A stretch of DNA of 64,000 nucleotides, taken from Enterocloster alcoholdehydrogenati (GTDB lineage: Bacteria; Bacillota; Clostridia; Lachnospirales; Lachnospiraceae). The stretch lies in contig NZ_BLTJ01000008.1 of the NCBI RefSeq assembly GCF_013282095.1, forward strand, positions 1 to 64,000. Direction: 5' to 3'. The translations under genes were made by a program, and so were the position numbers. A model generated the notes under the pieces. It saw only the letters and a list, made by a program, of their open reading frames with translations. It was not told the DNA's origin and did no database searches. Positions 1-7,468 of this stretch are shown in pieces (position 1 is the stretch's first letter; each line of letters opens with the position of its first letter).

Positions 1-122
1 ACTGCTTTTGAGCCGGGTTCTCGATAAGAGAGCCTTTTGAAAGGCTTGAGCCGTGTGAGGGGAAACTCTCACGCACGGTTCTTAGGGGAGGGATGGGCAG
101 CAATGTCCATCTCTTACCCGAC
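1..122 (+). mobile_element. 3' end of a group II intron (domains V and VI)
   Basis: Bases 48-81 form a 34-nt domain V: a stem beginning GAGCCGTGTGAGG and closing CTCTCACGCACGGTTC around a GGAAA turn. Bases 85-120 form a domain VI-like hairpin, and the element ends with AC at 121-122. The reading frame that continues at 123 is that of the downstream SNF2/methylase gene, so the intron interrupts that gene. Whether it encodes a reverse transcriptase cannot be told, because the rest lies left of the window. Domain V length and pairing are seen directly; the exact splice point is inferred. Confidence 0.85.
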
Positions 123-1010
123 CAGACAGTGGAGAAGAAGCAGAAATTCATCTCCCAGATTATGACTTCTAAATCGCCGGTGCGCTCCTGCGATGATGTG
201 GATGAAACCGCCCTCAGTTTTGCCGAGATCAAGGCTCTGTGCGCCGGAGACCCCCGTATCAAAGAGCGTATGGATCTGGATGTGGAGGTATCCCGCCTGA
301 AGCTGATGAAAGCCGACCACCAGAGTAAGCAGTACCGCTTGGAGGATCAGCTGCTCAAATACTTCCCGGAGGAGATTGAAAAGCACAAGGGCTTTATCAA
401 GGGCTTTGAATCTGACCTGGAGGTTTTGGCAGCTCACCCGCACCCGGAGGACGGCTTTGCCGGTATGGAGATCCGGGGAGACCTGCTGACCGATAAGGAG
501 AACGCCGGTGCTGCCCTTTTGGACGCCTGCAAGGAGGTTAAAACCTCCGATCCGGTGCAGATCGGCAGCTATCGGGGTTATGCCATGTCCGTGGAATTTT
601 CCGCTTGGAAACAGGAATATACGCTCCTGCTGAAAGGACAGATGACCCACCGGGCAACCCTTGGTACAGACCCTCGCGGAAATCTTACCCGTATCGACAA
701 TGCCCTCGCCCAGATGCCCCAGCGTCTGGAGGCGGCAAAGGCACAGCTGGATAACCTCTGTCAGCAGCAGGCTGCTGCAAAGGAGGAAGTCGGAAAGCCA
801 TTCCTTTATGAAGAAGAACTGAGAAGCAAAAACGCCCGTCTGGTGGAGCTGGATACCCTGCTCAACATCGACGGAAAGGGACAGGGACAGGCACACACTG
901 AGTCCGCTGTTGCCAAAAGCACACGGCCTTCGGTGCTGGATCATCTGAAACGCCCGGTGCCGCCCCGTAGTACAGACAAGAAACCAAAACAGCATGAGGA
1001 GGTGCGATAA
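123..1010 (+). CDS. C-terminal exon of ICE SNF2-helicase/DNA-methylase protein, interrupted by an intron
   Basis: The open frame starts at the intron boundary with residues QTVEKKQKFISQ and runs about 295 residues to TAA. It is rich in charged helices (coiled-coil-like LDVEVSRLKLMKADHQSKQY region) and ends in a Lys/Pro tail. This matches the tail of the very large SNF2-family helicase/N6-adenine methylase proteins encoded between the conjugation and mobilisation genes of Firmicutes conjugative transposons. An ATG at 93 exists but lies inside intron domain VI, so it is not the true start. Catalytic domains would be upstream, outside the window. Full-length protein requires splicing. Function in transfer is not established; a role in DNA protection or modification is inferred from the family. 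Confidence 0.7.
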   Translation, partial: QTVEKKQKFISQIMTSKSPVRSCDDVDETALSFAEIKALCAGDPRIKERMDLDVEVSRLKLMKADHQSKQYRLEDQLLKYFPEEIEKHKGFIKGFESDLEVLAAHPHPEDGFAGMEIRGDLLTDKENAGAALLDACKEVKTSDPVQIGSYRGYAMSVEFSAWKQEYTLLLKGQMTHRATLGTDPRGNLTRIDNALAQMPQRLEAAKAQLDNLCQQQAAAKEEVGKPFLYEEELRSKNARLVELDTLLNIDGKGQGQAHTESAVAKSTRPSVLDHLKRPVPPRSTDKKPKQHEEVR

Positions 1011-1011
1011 C

Positions 1012-1818
1012 ATGAATACCAACGATCTGAATACGGCCCTTTATGAAAAGATGGCCGCTGAGCAGGACAAATACAGGGACTGGCTGAAAAGCCAGCCCCC
1101 GGAAGAAATCCTGCACCACACCTATGAGTACACCATCCGTGAGGACATCGTGATGGCGATGGAGGAACTGGAGCTGACCGATGCCCAGGCAGAGGCACTT
1201 TTGGAATCTCCCTCGCCGCTGGCGGATGTGTACCGCTATTTTGATAAGCTGGAGACCGGCTATATGGATGTGATCCGAGACAGCATTGAAAGTCGAGCCA
1301 ATGAGGTATGCAGAGAACCAGAAGAACTTAATCCCATGGTAGTTTATCTTCATTCTGCTTCATACGCGACTAAGCATGGAGAAACAGACGCATACTGGCT
1401 TTCTGACCAGGCGAATTTTTCCTGCAAAGTTGCCATTGAGCAGGCGATCAGTGCCCATTATAGGGATAACAGGCTGGATACTGCTTCTGCGGTGCAAGAG
1501 ATTTTGGAGGAATTTGGAGCAGAGCGGCTGAACTTTATTCTCGCCAATACCATTCAGCATAAGGATGCAGATGGGCGGATTTCTCGTGATAACAAAGCAT
1601 GGGCAAAGACCATTCCAATGCCGGAGGATAGTGCCACTTCCCAGCAATGTGCCGATCTGATAGTGGATCGAGTCAATCCGGGACTGGTGGATCTGTTTAC
1701 AAGACAGGCTCGAAAGACCGTTCAGGAGAAAGAAAAAGGCTCTGTCCTGCAAAAGCTCAAACAGGAGCTGCCTGTCCATAAGCCTGCCGCCCCGAAGAAA
1801 CGGGAGCCGGAGAGATGA
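1012..1818 (+). CDS. DUF3848/DUF3849 ICE accessory protein
   Basis: This 268-residue protein begins MNTNDLNTALYEKMAAEQDK, a DUF3848-type N-terminus; a second block (about residues 105-215, with VYLHSASYATKHGE, LANTIQHKD and NKAWAKTIPMP) fits DUF3849. The tail is basic and proline-rich. The start at 1012 is preferred over an upstream in-frame ATG at 994 because AGGAGGT at 998-1004 gives normal spacing. It follows the methylase tail by one base and overlaps mobC by four bases, so it is translated as part of the mobilisation operon. Proteins of this type are near-constant neighbours of relaxases in Clostridia ICEs, but no biochemical role is known to me. Confidence 0.75.
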   Translation: MNTNDLNTALYEKMAAEQDKYRDWLKSQPPEEILHHTYEYTIREDIVMAMEELELTDAQAEALLESPSPLADVYRYFDKLETGYMDVIRDSIESRANEVCREPEELNPMVVYLHSASYATKHGETDAYWLSDQANFSCKVAIEQAISAHYRDNRLDTASAVQEILEEFGAERLNFILANTIQHKDADGRISRDNKAWAKTIPMPEDSATSQQCADLIVDRVNPGLVDLFTRQARKTVQEKEKGSVLQKLKQELPVHKPAAPKKREPER

Positions 1819-2159
1819 CTATGGCAAAGCGTAAGCGGGATATGCAATTAAACTTTAGAGTTTCAGCGGATGAGCTTGCTGTGATTGAGCAAAAAATGTC
1901 TCAGTTTGGAACCTCAAACCGTGAAGCCTATCTAAGAAAAATGGCACTGGATGGATATGTGGTTAAGCTGGATCTGCCAGAACTGAAGGAGTTGGTTTCC
2001 CTGATGCGCCGAAGCAGCAACAACTTAAACCAGCTGACCCGCAAAGTGCATGAGACTGGGCGGGTTTATGATGCTGACTTGGAGGATATATCCCAACGGC
2101 AGGAACAGTTATGGGAGGGCGTAAAGGAAATCCTTACTCAGCTTTCTAAACTTTCATAA
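1815..2159 (+). CDS. mobC: MobC-like relaxosome accessory protein
   Basis: The 114-residue protein starts ATGA-overlapping with the previous stop. The N-terminal part (RKRDMQLNFRVSADELAVIEQKM) is a ribbon-helix-helix-like DNA-binding segment. The second half contains the family pattern LMRRSSNNLNQLTRKVHETG followed by a helical tail. MobC proteins bind oriT and help the relaxase open and nick the DNA at the start of conjugation. Position upstream of the relaxase, in the same orientation, fits. The two genes are separated here by a toxin-antitoxin cassette, which is a later insertion or rearrangement compared with the more usual adjacent layout. A second in-frame ATG at 1821 is possible. Confidence 0.85.
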   Translation: MTMAKRKRDMQLNFRVSADELAVIEQKMSQFGTSNREAYLRKMALDGYVVKLDLPELKELVSLMRRSSNNLNQLTRKVHETGRVYDADLEDISQRQEQLWEGVKEILTQLSKLS

Positions 2160-2179
2160 CAGGGATAGATACTCCATTT

Positions 2180-2232
2180 GCGGAGGGAGGAACGGCATTA
2201 CTTCGCTGCTCCTCTCTCCGCTTCTTCTTTTT
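2180..2232 (+). terminator. Rho-independent terminator after mobC
   Basis: A 12-bp stem (GCGGAGGGAGGA pairing with TCCTCTCTCCGC, one G-U pair) is followed by TTCTTCTTTTT. It lies 20 bases after the mobC stop, closing the DUF3848-mobC transcript. Confidence 0.8.
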
Positions 2233-2311
2233 ATCGGTATCCTTGTCTTTTGCCTGCCCATGCCGGATAATATGAGTAGAAAAGATACCGAGAACGCAAG
2301 GAGGAAATGAT

Positions 2312-2611
2312 ATGAAGATTTTGAAAGGGCTTTTGATGATTATAACTGCACCGATCATTTTGCTTCTGACACTTTTTGTCTGGCTCTGCACGGGGCTGAT
2401 CTACATATCTGGTCTGGTGCTTGGCCTGTTCAGCACGGTGATTGCTCTGCTTGGCGTGGCTGTGCTTATTACCTATTCCCCGCAGAATGGTGTGATTCTG
2501 CTGGTCATGGCATTTTTGATTAGTCCGATGGGGCTGCCGCTGGTTGCGATCTGGCTGCTGGGCAAGGTGCAGAGTTTGAAATTTGCGATTCAGGAGTTAG
2601 TTTATGGATAA
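2312..2611 (+). CDS. Small membrane protein, CD1845-like
   Basis: A 99-residue, almost wholly hydrophobic protein with three to four predicted membrane segments (roughly residues 5-25, 28-52, 55-72 and 74-90) and a short basic N-terminus. AGGAGG lies eight bases before the ATG. Small membrane proteins of this kind are found next to the mobilisation genes of CTn-type elements and are annotated as the CD1845 family; the function is unknown. It sits alone between a terminator and the AbiE promoter, so it probably has its own promoter in the 2235-2300 interval, though I see no strong consensus there. Confidence 0.6.
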   Translation: MKILKGLLMIITAPIILLLTLFVWLCTGLIYISGLVLGLFSTVIALLGVAVLITYSPQNGVILLVMAFLISPMGLPLVAIWLLGKVQSLKFAIQELVYG

Positions 2612-2683
2612 AAAATACGCAAAACCATAAAAATGCCAGACACCGTCTGTTATATTTGGGAAAAGGAATTTTATATCCGCGAC

Positions 2684-2717
2684 TTTACTTTTGAGCTAAT
2701 ATTGCGTATAATATTAG
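2684..2717 (+). promoter_or_regulatory. AbiE promoter with overlapping palindromic operator
   Basis: A TATAAT -10 element (2707-2712) lies 17 bases from a weak -35 (TTTACT, 2684-2689). Over the -10 is a palindrome CTAATATT-GCGTAT-AATATTAG (2696-2717) with 8-bp perfect arms. AbiEi antitoxins are known to bind inverted repeats in their own promoter, so this is the expected autoregulatory site. Confidence 0.7.
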
Positions 2718-2733
2718 TGCGAAAGGAAGTGAT

Positions 2734-3330
2734 ATGATGGGACAATTTGAACAGCTGGATCAGATGCTAACAGCACAAGAAGGAATGCTACGAACATCAC
2801 AGGTCGTATCTTCTGGAATTTCAAAGCCGGTATTTTATGATTATGTGCGTTCACGAGATTTGGATAGAGTCGCACATGGGATTTATCTGTCCAAAGATTC
2901 CTGGGTGGATGCCATGTATCTGCTTCATTTGCGATTTGAACAGGCAGTATTTTCACATGAAACAGCTTTATTTTTTCACGATCTGACAGACCGTGAACCA
3001 ATAGAATATACAGTTACGGTCAAAACTGGATGCAATCCAAGCAAAATGAAAGCAGAAGGCATTCAAGTTTTTACGATTAAAGCAGACTTACATGATGTAG
3101 GACTTACAACAGCGAAAACTCCGTTCGGGCATACTGTGCCGGTTTATGATATGGAGCGAACGATCTGTGATTTGCTCAGAAGCCGTAGCAGAATTGAAAT
3201 TCAGACCTTTCAGGGAGCACTGAAAGCGTATGCCCGTAGAAAAGATAAGAACCTGCGAGCTTTAATGCAATATGCTGGGATGTTCAAGGTGGAAAAAATT
3301 TTACGACAGTATTTGGAGGTACTTTTATGA
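2734..3330 (+). CDS. abiEi: AbiEi-family antitoxin / transcriptional autorepressor
   Basis: The 198-residue protein has an N-terminal winged-helix region (LDQMLTAQEGMLRTSQVV, GISKPVFYDYVRSRDLDRVAHGIYL) typical of the AbiEi antitoxin domain. A C-terminal region with VPVYDMERTICDLLRSRSR is also typical of the family. AbiEi represses its own operon and neutralises the partner nucleotidyltransferase AbiEii, together forming a type IV toxin-antitoxin and phage abortive-infection system. The next gene overlaps by four bases (ATGA), so the two are translationally coupled. A GAAAGGAAG site precedes tandem ATG codons at 2734 and 2737; either may be used. The cassette is visibly richer in A+T than the surrounding mobilisation genes, suggesting it arrived separately. 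Confidence 0.88.
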   Translation: MMGQFEQLDQMLTAQEGMLRTSQVVSSGISKPVFYDYVRSRDLDRVAHGIYLSKDSWVDAMYLLHLRFEQAVFSHETALFFHDLTDREPIEYTVTVKTGCNPSKMKAEGIQVFTIKADLHDVGLTTAKTPFGHTVPVYDMERTICDLLRSRSRIEIQTFQGALKAYARRKDKNLRALMQYAGMFKVEKILRQYLEVLL

Positions 3331-4181
3331 TAAAAACAGCAAGGCAGCTTAAAGATTTAATACGAAACCTTTCCAGAGAAAAATCCGCAGATGCTCAGAT
3401 TTTAATGAGGAACTACATGATGGAGCGTTTTTTGGAGCGTATTTCTCTTTCTGAGTATCGTGATAAGTTTATCTTGAAGGGTGGTATGTTGGTAGCGGCT
3501 ATGGTTGGATTGGATGCCCGCTCTACGATGGATTTGGATGCAACCATAAAAGGAGCTAATGTTAATGTGGAGGATATTGAGAATCTAATTTCATCAATCA
3601 TAACTGTTCCGATTGATGATGGTGTTAAATTTCAGCTGAAAAGTATTTCGGAGATTATGGATGAAGCAGAGTATCCGGGGATTCGTGTCAGTATGAGTAC
3701 AACATTCGATGGCGTAGTGACCCCTTTGAAAATTGATATTTCCACAGGAGATGCAATTACTCCAAGAGAGGTCCAGTATTCATTCAAACTTATGCTGGAA
3801 GATCGCTCCATTGATATTTGGGCTTATAATTTAGAAACTGTGCTGGCAGAAAAACTGGAAACCATTATTACCAGAACCACAACCAATACTCGTATGAGAG
3901 ATTTCTACGATATTTTCATTTTAGAACAGCTGCATGGAACCACGCTGAACCCGAAAATTTTACATGATGCGCTTCTGGCAACTGCTCATAAACGGGGATC
4001 GGAGAAGTATCTTAACCAAGCTGAAGAAGTTTTTGACGAAGTGGAAAATGATTCGGTTATGCAAAAACTTTGGGAGGCATACCGTAAAAAGTTTTCTTAT
4101 GCTTCTGATTTGGAATGGGATGTGATTATGAAAGCAATTCGCAGGTTATATGTTCTTTGCGAGAAGGGCATCAGCTTATGA
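3327..4181 (+). CDS. abiEii: AbiEii/AbiGii-type nucleotidyltransferase toxin
   Basis: The 284-residue protein shows the DNA-polymerase-beta-like nucleotidyltransferase signature: KGGMLVAAMVG (the GG motif), followed by STMDLDATIKG supplying the metal-binding D-x-D. Later IKIDIS-like residues (PLKIDISTGD) supply the third acidic position. TRMRDFYDIFIL is a further family motif. AbiEii toxins transfer nucleotides onto cellular targets, for some family members the tRNA acceptor end, and stop growth when the antitoxin is limiting. The key residues look intact and the length is normal, so the toxin is probably functional. The downstream zinc-ribbon gene overlaps by four bases, so three genes form one operon. 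Confidence 0.88.
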   Translation: MIKTARQLKDLIRNLSREKSADAQILMRNYMMERFLERISLSEYRDKFILKGGMLVAAMVGLDARSTMDLDATIKGANVNVEDIENLISSIITVPIDDGVKFQLKSISEIMDEAEYPGIRVSMSTTFDGVVTPLKIDISTGDAITPREVQYSFKLMLEDRSIDIWAYNLETVLAEKLETIITRTTTNTRMRDFYDIFILEQLHGTTLNPKILHDALLATAHKRGSEKYLNQAEEVFDEVENDSVMQKLWEAYRKKFSYASDLEWDVIMKAIRRLYVLCEKGISL

Positions 4182-4504
4182 AAAAGCATGGACACTATTG
4201 TAAAGTTTGTGGTGAATACAAAGCCAACGAAAAATTTTCAGGCAAAGGTCATGCATCCCACATTTGTAAATCCTGTGCTTCGCTACCAGCAGAAAAGCAG
4301 GCTGAACTGATGACACTGAATCGTCTTTTGAATCTTCCATGGAGGCTATCGAAAGAGCAGTTGTCCTGGCTGAAAAATCGACTAAAGGATAGGCGGCCTG
4401 ATGTCCGTGCATTGGCGCAAGAGCAATATGAAATGAGATTTCCACTAAGACACTTAGAAGATGATGAGTTCAATTTTTTCGATGAAGAAAGTTTTATAGA
4501 ATAG
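4178..4504 (+). CDS. Small zinc-ribbon protein coupled to the AbiE operon
   Basis: The 108-residue protein begins MKKHGHYCKVCGEYKANEKF, with two Cys pairs (C-x-x-C at about residues 8-11 and ICKSC at about 30-33) that form a treble-clef or zinc-ribbon. The rest is helical with an acidic, aromatic C-terminus (DDEFNFFDEESFIE). The ATG at 4178 overlaps the toxin stop by four bases, and a purine-rich stretch precedes it, so this start is chosen over an earlier in-frame ATG at 4115 inside the toxin gene. I do not recognise a named family; genes like it accompany AbiE cassettes and relaxases in Clostridia elements. DNA or RNA binding is a guess from the zinc ribbon. Confidence 0.65.
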   Translation: MKKHGHYCKVCGEYKANEKFSGKGHASHICKSCASLPAEKQAELMTLNRLLNLPWRLSKEQLSWLKNRLKDRRPDVRALAQEQYEMRFPLRHLEDDEFNFFDEESFIE

Positions 4505-4510
4505 TGAAAG

Positions 4511-4539
4511 CGGTCTGCTATGGCAGGCCGTTTTCTTTT
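4511..4539 (+). terminator. Short terminator or attenuator before the relaxase gene
   Basis: CGGTCTGC pairs with GCAGGCCG across a four-base loop and is followed by TTTTCTTTT. It ends 20 bases before the relaxase start codon, so it may attenuate read-through from the AbiE operon. Confidence 0.6.
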
Positions 4540-4558
4540 CGGGAAGGAGGTCTGACCT

Positions 4559-5971
4559 ATGGCAACCACGAGAATCATGCCGCTTCATGTCGGCAAGGGC
4601 CGCACAGAAAGTCGGGCGATCAGTGACATCATCGACTATGTGGCCAATCCCAAAAAAACAGATAACGGCAGGCTCATTACCGGCTATGCGTGTGACAGCC
4701 GGACTGCGGATGCAGAGTTCTTTCTGGCAAAGCGGCAGTACCTTGCCACGACCGGACGAGTGCGAGGTGCGGATGATGTGATTGCCTATCATGTGCGCCA
4801 GTCCTTCCGCCCTGGTGAGATCACACCGGAGGAAGCTAACCGGCTGGGCGTAGAATTTGCCAAGCGTTTTACCAAGGGCAATCATGCCTTTGTGGTCTGC
4901 ACTCACATAGACAAATCGCACATTCATAATCACATTATCTGGTCATCGGTCAGCTTAGAATATGACCGGAAATTCCGAAACTTTTGGGGCAGCACCAAGG
5001 CAGTCCGACAGTTAAGTGACACCATCTGCGTCGAAAACGGACTGTCCATTGTGGAGAATCCGAAACCTCACGGAAAGAGCTATAACAAGTGGCTGGGCGA
5101 TCAGGCAAAGCCCTCTCACCGAGAGCTGCTGCGTGTAGCGATTGACAACGCATTATCACAAAGTCCTGCTAATTTTGAGGAACTGCTGAAGCTGCTAAAA
5201 GAGTCCGGCTGTGAAGTATCAAAGCGCGGAAAATCGTATCGTTTGAAACTCCCCGGCTGGGAGAAAGCCGCCCGAATGGACAGCCTGGGCGAAGGATATG
5301 GATTAGATGATTTGCAGGCGGTTCTCTCCGGGAAGAAAGCGCATACCCCACGAAAGAAAATAGTTACACAGGCAGAGACGCAGAAGGTCAATCTGCTGGT
5401 GGACATTCAGGCAAAATTGCAGGCTGGAAAAGGTGCTGGCTATGCTCGATGGGCCAAGGTGTTCAACCTCAAGCAGATGGCGCAGACCATGAATTACTTG
5501 TCAGAGAATAACCTGCTGGAGTATGCGGTTTTGGAAGAAAAGGCTGCGGCTGCCACGGCACATCACAATGAGCTTTCGGCGCAGATCAAAGCGGCTGAAA
5601 AGCGCATGGCAGAGATTGCTGTTCTGCGTACTCACATTGTAAATTATGCCAAGACCCGTGAGGTCTATGTGGCATACCGCAAGGCAGGCTACTCTAAGAA
5701 ATTCCGGGAGGAACATGAGGAAGAAATTCTGCTCCACCAGGCTGCTAAGAATGCCTTTGATGAGATGGGCGTCAAGAAGCTGCCCAAGGTCAAAGAGTTA
5801 CAGACGGAGTACGCGAAATTGCTGGAAGAAAAGAAAAAGGCCTATGCCGAGTACCGGCGTTCCCGTGAGGAAATGCGGGAGCTTTTAACGGCAAAGGCCA
5901 ATGTGGATCGAGTGCTGAAAATGGAGGTAGAACAGGATGTTGAAAAAGAAAAAGACCACGGCCAGCGATAA
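4559..5971 (+). CDS. Relaxase / mobilisation nuclease (MobA-VirD2-like)
   Basis: The 470-residue protein has an N-terminal relaxase domain (about 1-260). The metal-binding histidine cluster HIDKSHIHNHIIW (around residues 118-130) is the H-x-H-x-H-N type motif, and IIDYVANPKKT (around 23-33) carries a tyrosine positioned as a candidate nucleophile. The second half is long helices, probable coiled coil (residues 330-460), ending KEKDHGQR. Relaxases nick oriT, stay covalently attached and pilot the strand through the conjugation channel. GGAAGGAGG gives a strong start. Length and motifs are normal. The type is that of Tn1549/CTn-like ICE relaxases, supporting self-transmission or mobilisation of the whole element. 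Confidence 0.92.
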   Translation: MATTRIMPLHVGKGRTESRAISDIIDYVANPKKTDNGRLITGYACDSRTADAEFFLAKRQYLATTGRVRGADDVIAYHVRQSFRPGEITPEEANRLGVEFAKRFTKGNHAFVVCTHIDKSHIHNHIIWSSVSLEYDRKFRNFWGSTKAVRQLSDTICVENGLSIVENPKPHGKSYNKWLGDQAKPSHRELLRVAIDNALSQSPANFEELLKLLKESGCEVSKRGKSYRLKLPGWEKAARMDSLGEGYGLDDLQAVLSGKKAHTPRKKIVTQAETQKVNLLVDIQAKLQAGKGAGYARWAKVFNLKQMAQTMNYLSENNLLEYAVLEEKAAAATAHHNELSAQIKAAEKRMAEIAVLRTHIVNYAKTREVYVAYRKAGYSKKFREEHEEEILLHQAAKNAFDEMGVKKLPKVKELQTEYAKLLEEKKKAYAEYRRSREEMRELLTAKANVDRVLKMEVEQDVEKEKDHGQR

Positions 5972-6083
5972 GCTGGTCCTGGTCAAAAGCGTTCGCAGAA
6001 CGCGCAGCCACAGAATGAAATTCTGTGTTCAAAGGGGCTTGGGGGCACTGCCCTCAACAAGCAGTTTGTGGCGAAATGGATAG
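5937..6083 (+). CDS. Possible small basic ORF in hairpin-rich region after relaxase
   Basis: An ATG at 5937, inside the relaxase 3' end in another frame, opens 48 codons (MLKKKKTTASDKLVLVKSVR at the start). No clear ribosome-binding site precedes it. The DNA here contains two small hairpins, CACAGAAT/ATTCTGTG (6009-6027) and TTGTGGC/GCCACAA (6066-6089). The stretch may therefore be a regulatory or transfer-related site rather than a gene. Listed because basic micro-ORFs at this position are common after such relaxases; I would not rely on it. Confidence 0.25.
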   Translation: MLKKKKTTASDKLVLVKSVRRTRSHRMKFCVQRGLGALPSTSSLWRNG

Positions 6084-6125
6084 CCACAAGCATTGCTTGC
6101 CACAATATGCTGCGCATAAAATAAA

Positions 6126-6168
6126 AAAACTAATGATGGGACGCTTACTGCCTCCTATCATTAGTTTT
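6126..6168. terminator. Bidirectional terminator between relaxase and XRE gene
   Basis: AAAACTAATGAT and ATCATTAGTTTT form a 12-bp perfect stem flanked by A-runs on one side and T-runs on the other, so it can terminate both converging transcripts. It overlaps the last codons of the minus-strand XRE gene. Confidence 0.75.
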
Positions 6169-6475
6169 CTGTGTTTAAGCGATTTATAAAACCAATCAGC
6201 ATAATCAGATCGTCATCTGACATCTTTCTCATTCCGTCCAAAGCCTTCTTGATAAGCTGAGGGTTATTCTCCTGTGCATCAAAAAATTGAAGCGGCGTGA
6301 TTTCAAAATACTCACAGATGTTGAGAAACTGCTTCATAGACGGCATAGAACGCCCGGAAGAAATTGCCTGAATATAGCTTCTGTTCTGCCCTAACTCCAT
6401 GCTCATCTGATATTCTGAAACGCCTTTTTTCAATCGTAATTCTGTGATTCGATTGCGGATAAATTCTTCGTCCAT
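6161..6475 (-). CDS. XRE-family transcriptional repressor
   Basis: The 104-residue protein (start MDEEFIRNRITELRLKKGV) has a lambda-repressor-type helix-turn-helix at about residues 10-65, with the recognition region VSEYQMSMELGQNRSYIQAI and GRSMPSMKQFLNICEYFEI. The C-terminal helices (DALDGMRKMSDDDLIMLIGFINRL-like) probably dimerise. The start at 6475 is chosen because GAGAGGTGAG precedes it; longer in-frame extensions to 6571 lack support and cross the promoter region. The gene is divergent from the SLOG gene at 6633, with an inverted repeat between them, so it probably controls both. The target beyond that is unknown. Confidence 0.8.
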   Translation of the reverse strand: MDEEFIRNRITELRLKKGVSEYQMSMELGQNRSYIQAISSGRSMPSMKQFLNICEYFEITPLQFFDAQENNPQLIKKALDGMRKMSDDDLIMLIGFINRLNTEN

Positions 6476-6564
6476 ACGCTCACCTCTCTGCTCTTTTAGC
6501 ATAGCAGAAAGCAATTCTTGATACTTCGTATGTGTTGTGTTATAATTTTGTAATATAACCTTTA

Positions 6565-6604
6565 TACGCATTATTATTTGCGTTATTTTTGCTTTATATG
6601 CGTA
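6565..6604. promoter_or_regulatory. Inverted repeat between divergent XRE and SLOG genes
   Basis: TACGCAT (6565-6571) and ATGCGTA (6598-6604) are perfect inverted half-sites with centres 33 bp apart, close to three helical turns, in an A/T-rich divergent intergenic region. This is a plausible operator for the XRE protein; no binding evidence exists. Confidence 0.45.
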
Positions 6605-6632
6605 ATCAAGGCAGTTATCAAGGGTGATTTAT

Positions 6633-7175
6633 ATGAATCAGTATGCCTGCGCCATTACCGGCCACCGACCAACAAGATTTTGCTTTGGATATAATGAGGA
6701 AGATCCCCTATGCCAAAAATTAAAAGAATGTCTCCTGGAGCAGTTTCGGATACTTCATGACGAGAAATTTGTCCGTACTTTTTTTGTCGGCGGTGCTCTT
6801 GGTGTGGATATGTGGGCTGGAGAACAGCTGCTGACATTGAGGGCACAAACGGGATACGAAGATATTAAAATTGTCGTTGTAGTTCCCTTCATCGGTTATG
6901 ACTCTAAATGGCCGGATCAGAGTAGACATAGATTGAAAAAGCTGATCCAAAACGCAAACGATTCCATTGTTATTTCACATTCTGCGGATGTTTCCAGTTA
7001 TAAAAAAAGGAATTACTATATGGTCGATCATGCAGAGTACCTTATCGGTGTGTTTGATAATCAGAAAAAGCTGCGCTCAGGTACAGCACAGACAGTCAAC
7101 TATGCCTTGCATCAGGGAAAAGTAATCACTCTGATCCATCCAGACACTATGGAGATAACAGCCCCTGCGCCTTAA
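6633..7175 (+). CDS. SLOG-domain protein, YpsA/DUF1273-like
   Basis: The 180-residue protein begins MNQYACAITGHRPTRFCFGY and contains FFVGGALGVDMWAGEQLL, the glycine-rich Rossmann-like nucleotide-binding signature of the SLOG/DprA-like superfamily. VVVVPFIGYDSKWPDQSRHR and YLIGVFDN...SGTAQTVNYAL are further DUF1273-type motifs. Such proteins are proposed to bind nucleotide-derived ligands and often accompany mobile elements. The ATG at 6633 is preferred over a GTG at 6624 because AAGGG at 6620-6624 gives proper spacing. It is divergent from the XRE gene and lies directly before the immunity island, but its transcript probably ends before the island promoter. Role in the ICE is unknown. Confidence 0.8.
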   Translation: MNQYACAITGHRPTRFCFGYNEEDPLCQKLKECLLEQFRILHDEKFVRTFFVGGALGVDMWAGEQLLTLRAQTGYEDIKIVVVVPFIGYDSKWPDQSRHRLKKLIQNANDSIVISHSADVSSYKKRNYYMVDHAEYLIGVFDNQKKLRSGTAQTVNYALHQGKVITLIHPDTMEITAPAP

Positions 7176-7216
7176 CAAATTCACAAAAATTTTTCATTAG
7201 CATTTCCAACAAAATA

Positions 7217-7468
7217 TTTTCATTGAAGGGGTGCTGTGATATAATAAGATATAAAACTACACTCAGAACAAATGGTGCCGCTATGAACAAATATATTGGA
7301 CAGCAATTTGCTGCTTTAAGATACGAAAAAAATATTTTGGTTGTTGAAGAAACTACATCTGCTGGTGGATGCGGCTCCTTCAACGCGGCTTCTTCATGTC
7401 CTGCGTCAGCCTGTCTTTATGACAGTGCGGCGTGGGGCTTTTTTATTGTCTGAAAGGAGTATGAGAAC
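7217..7468 (+). promoter_or_regulatory. Probable promoter and leader of the immunity island
   Basis: An extended -10 element (TGA-TATAAT, -10 at 7240-7245) lies 17 bases from a weak TTTTCA -35 (7217-7222). The leader of about 215 bases carries a CTGTC/GACAG hairpin and then GGGGCTTTTTTATTG just before the first island gene, which looks like an attenuator, though the stem is not convincing over its full length. A short open frame (7283-7453, starting MNKYIGQQFAALRYEK) occupies the leader; it may be a leader peptide or a gene remnant. This is the only clear promoter I see ahead of the 32-gene run. Confidence 0.5.

Noticed and set aside
7223-7453. A 76-codon open frame before the immunity island
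   Set aside because: It starts at the promoter itself and its second half runs through the T-rich hairpin-like leader end. A shorter frame at 7283 might be a leader peptide, but there is no good ribosome-binding site, so it is noted only under the leader.
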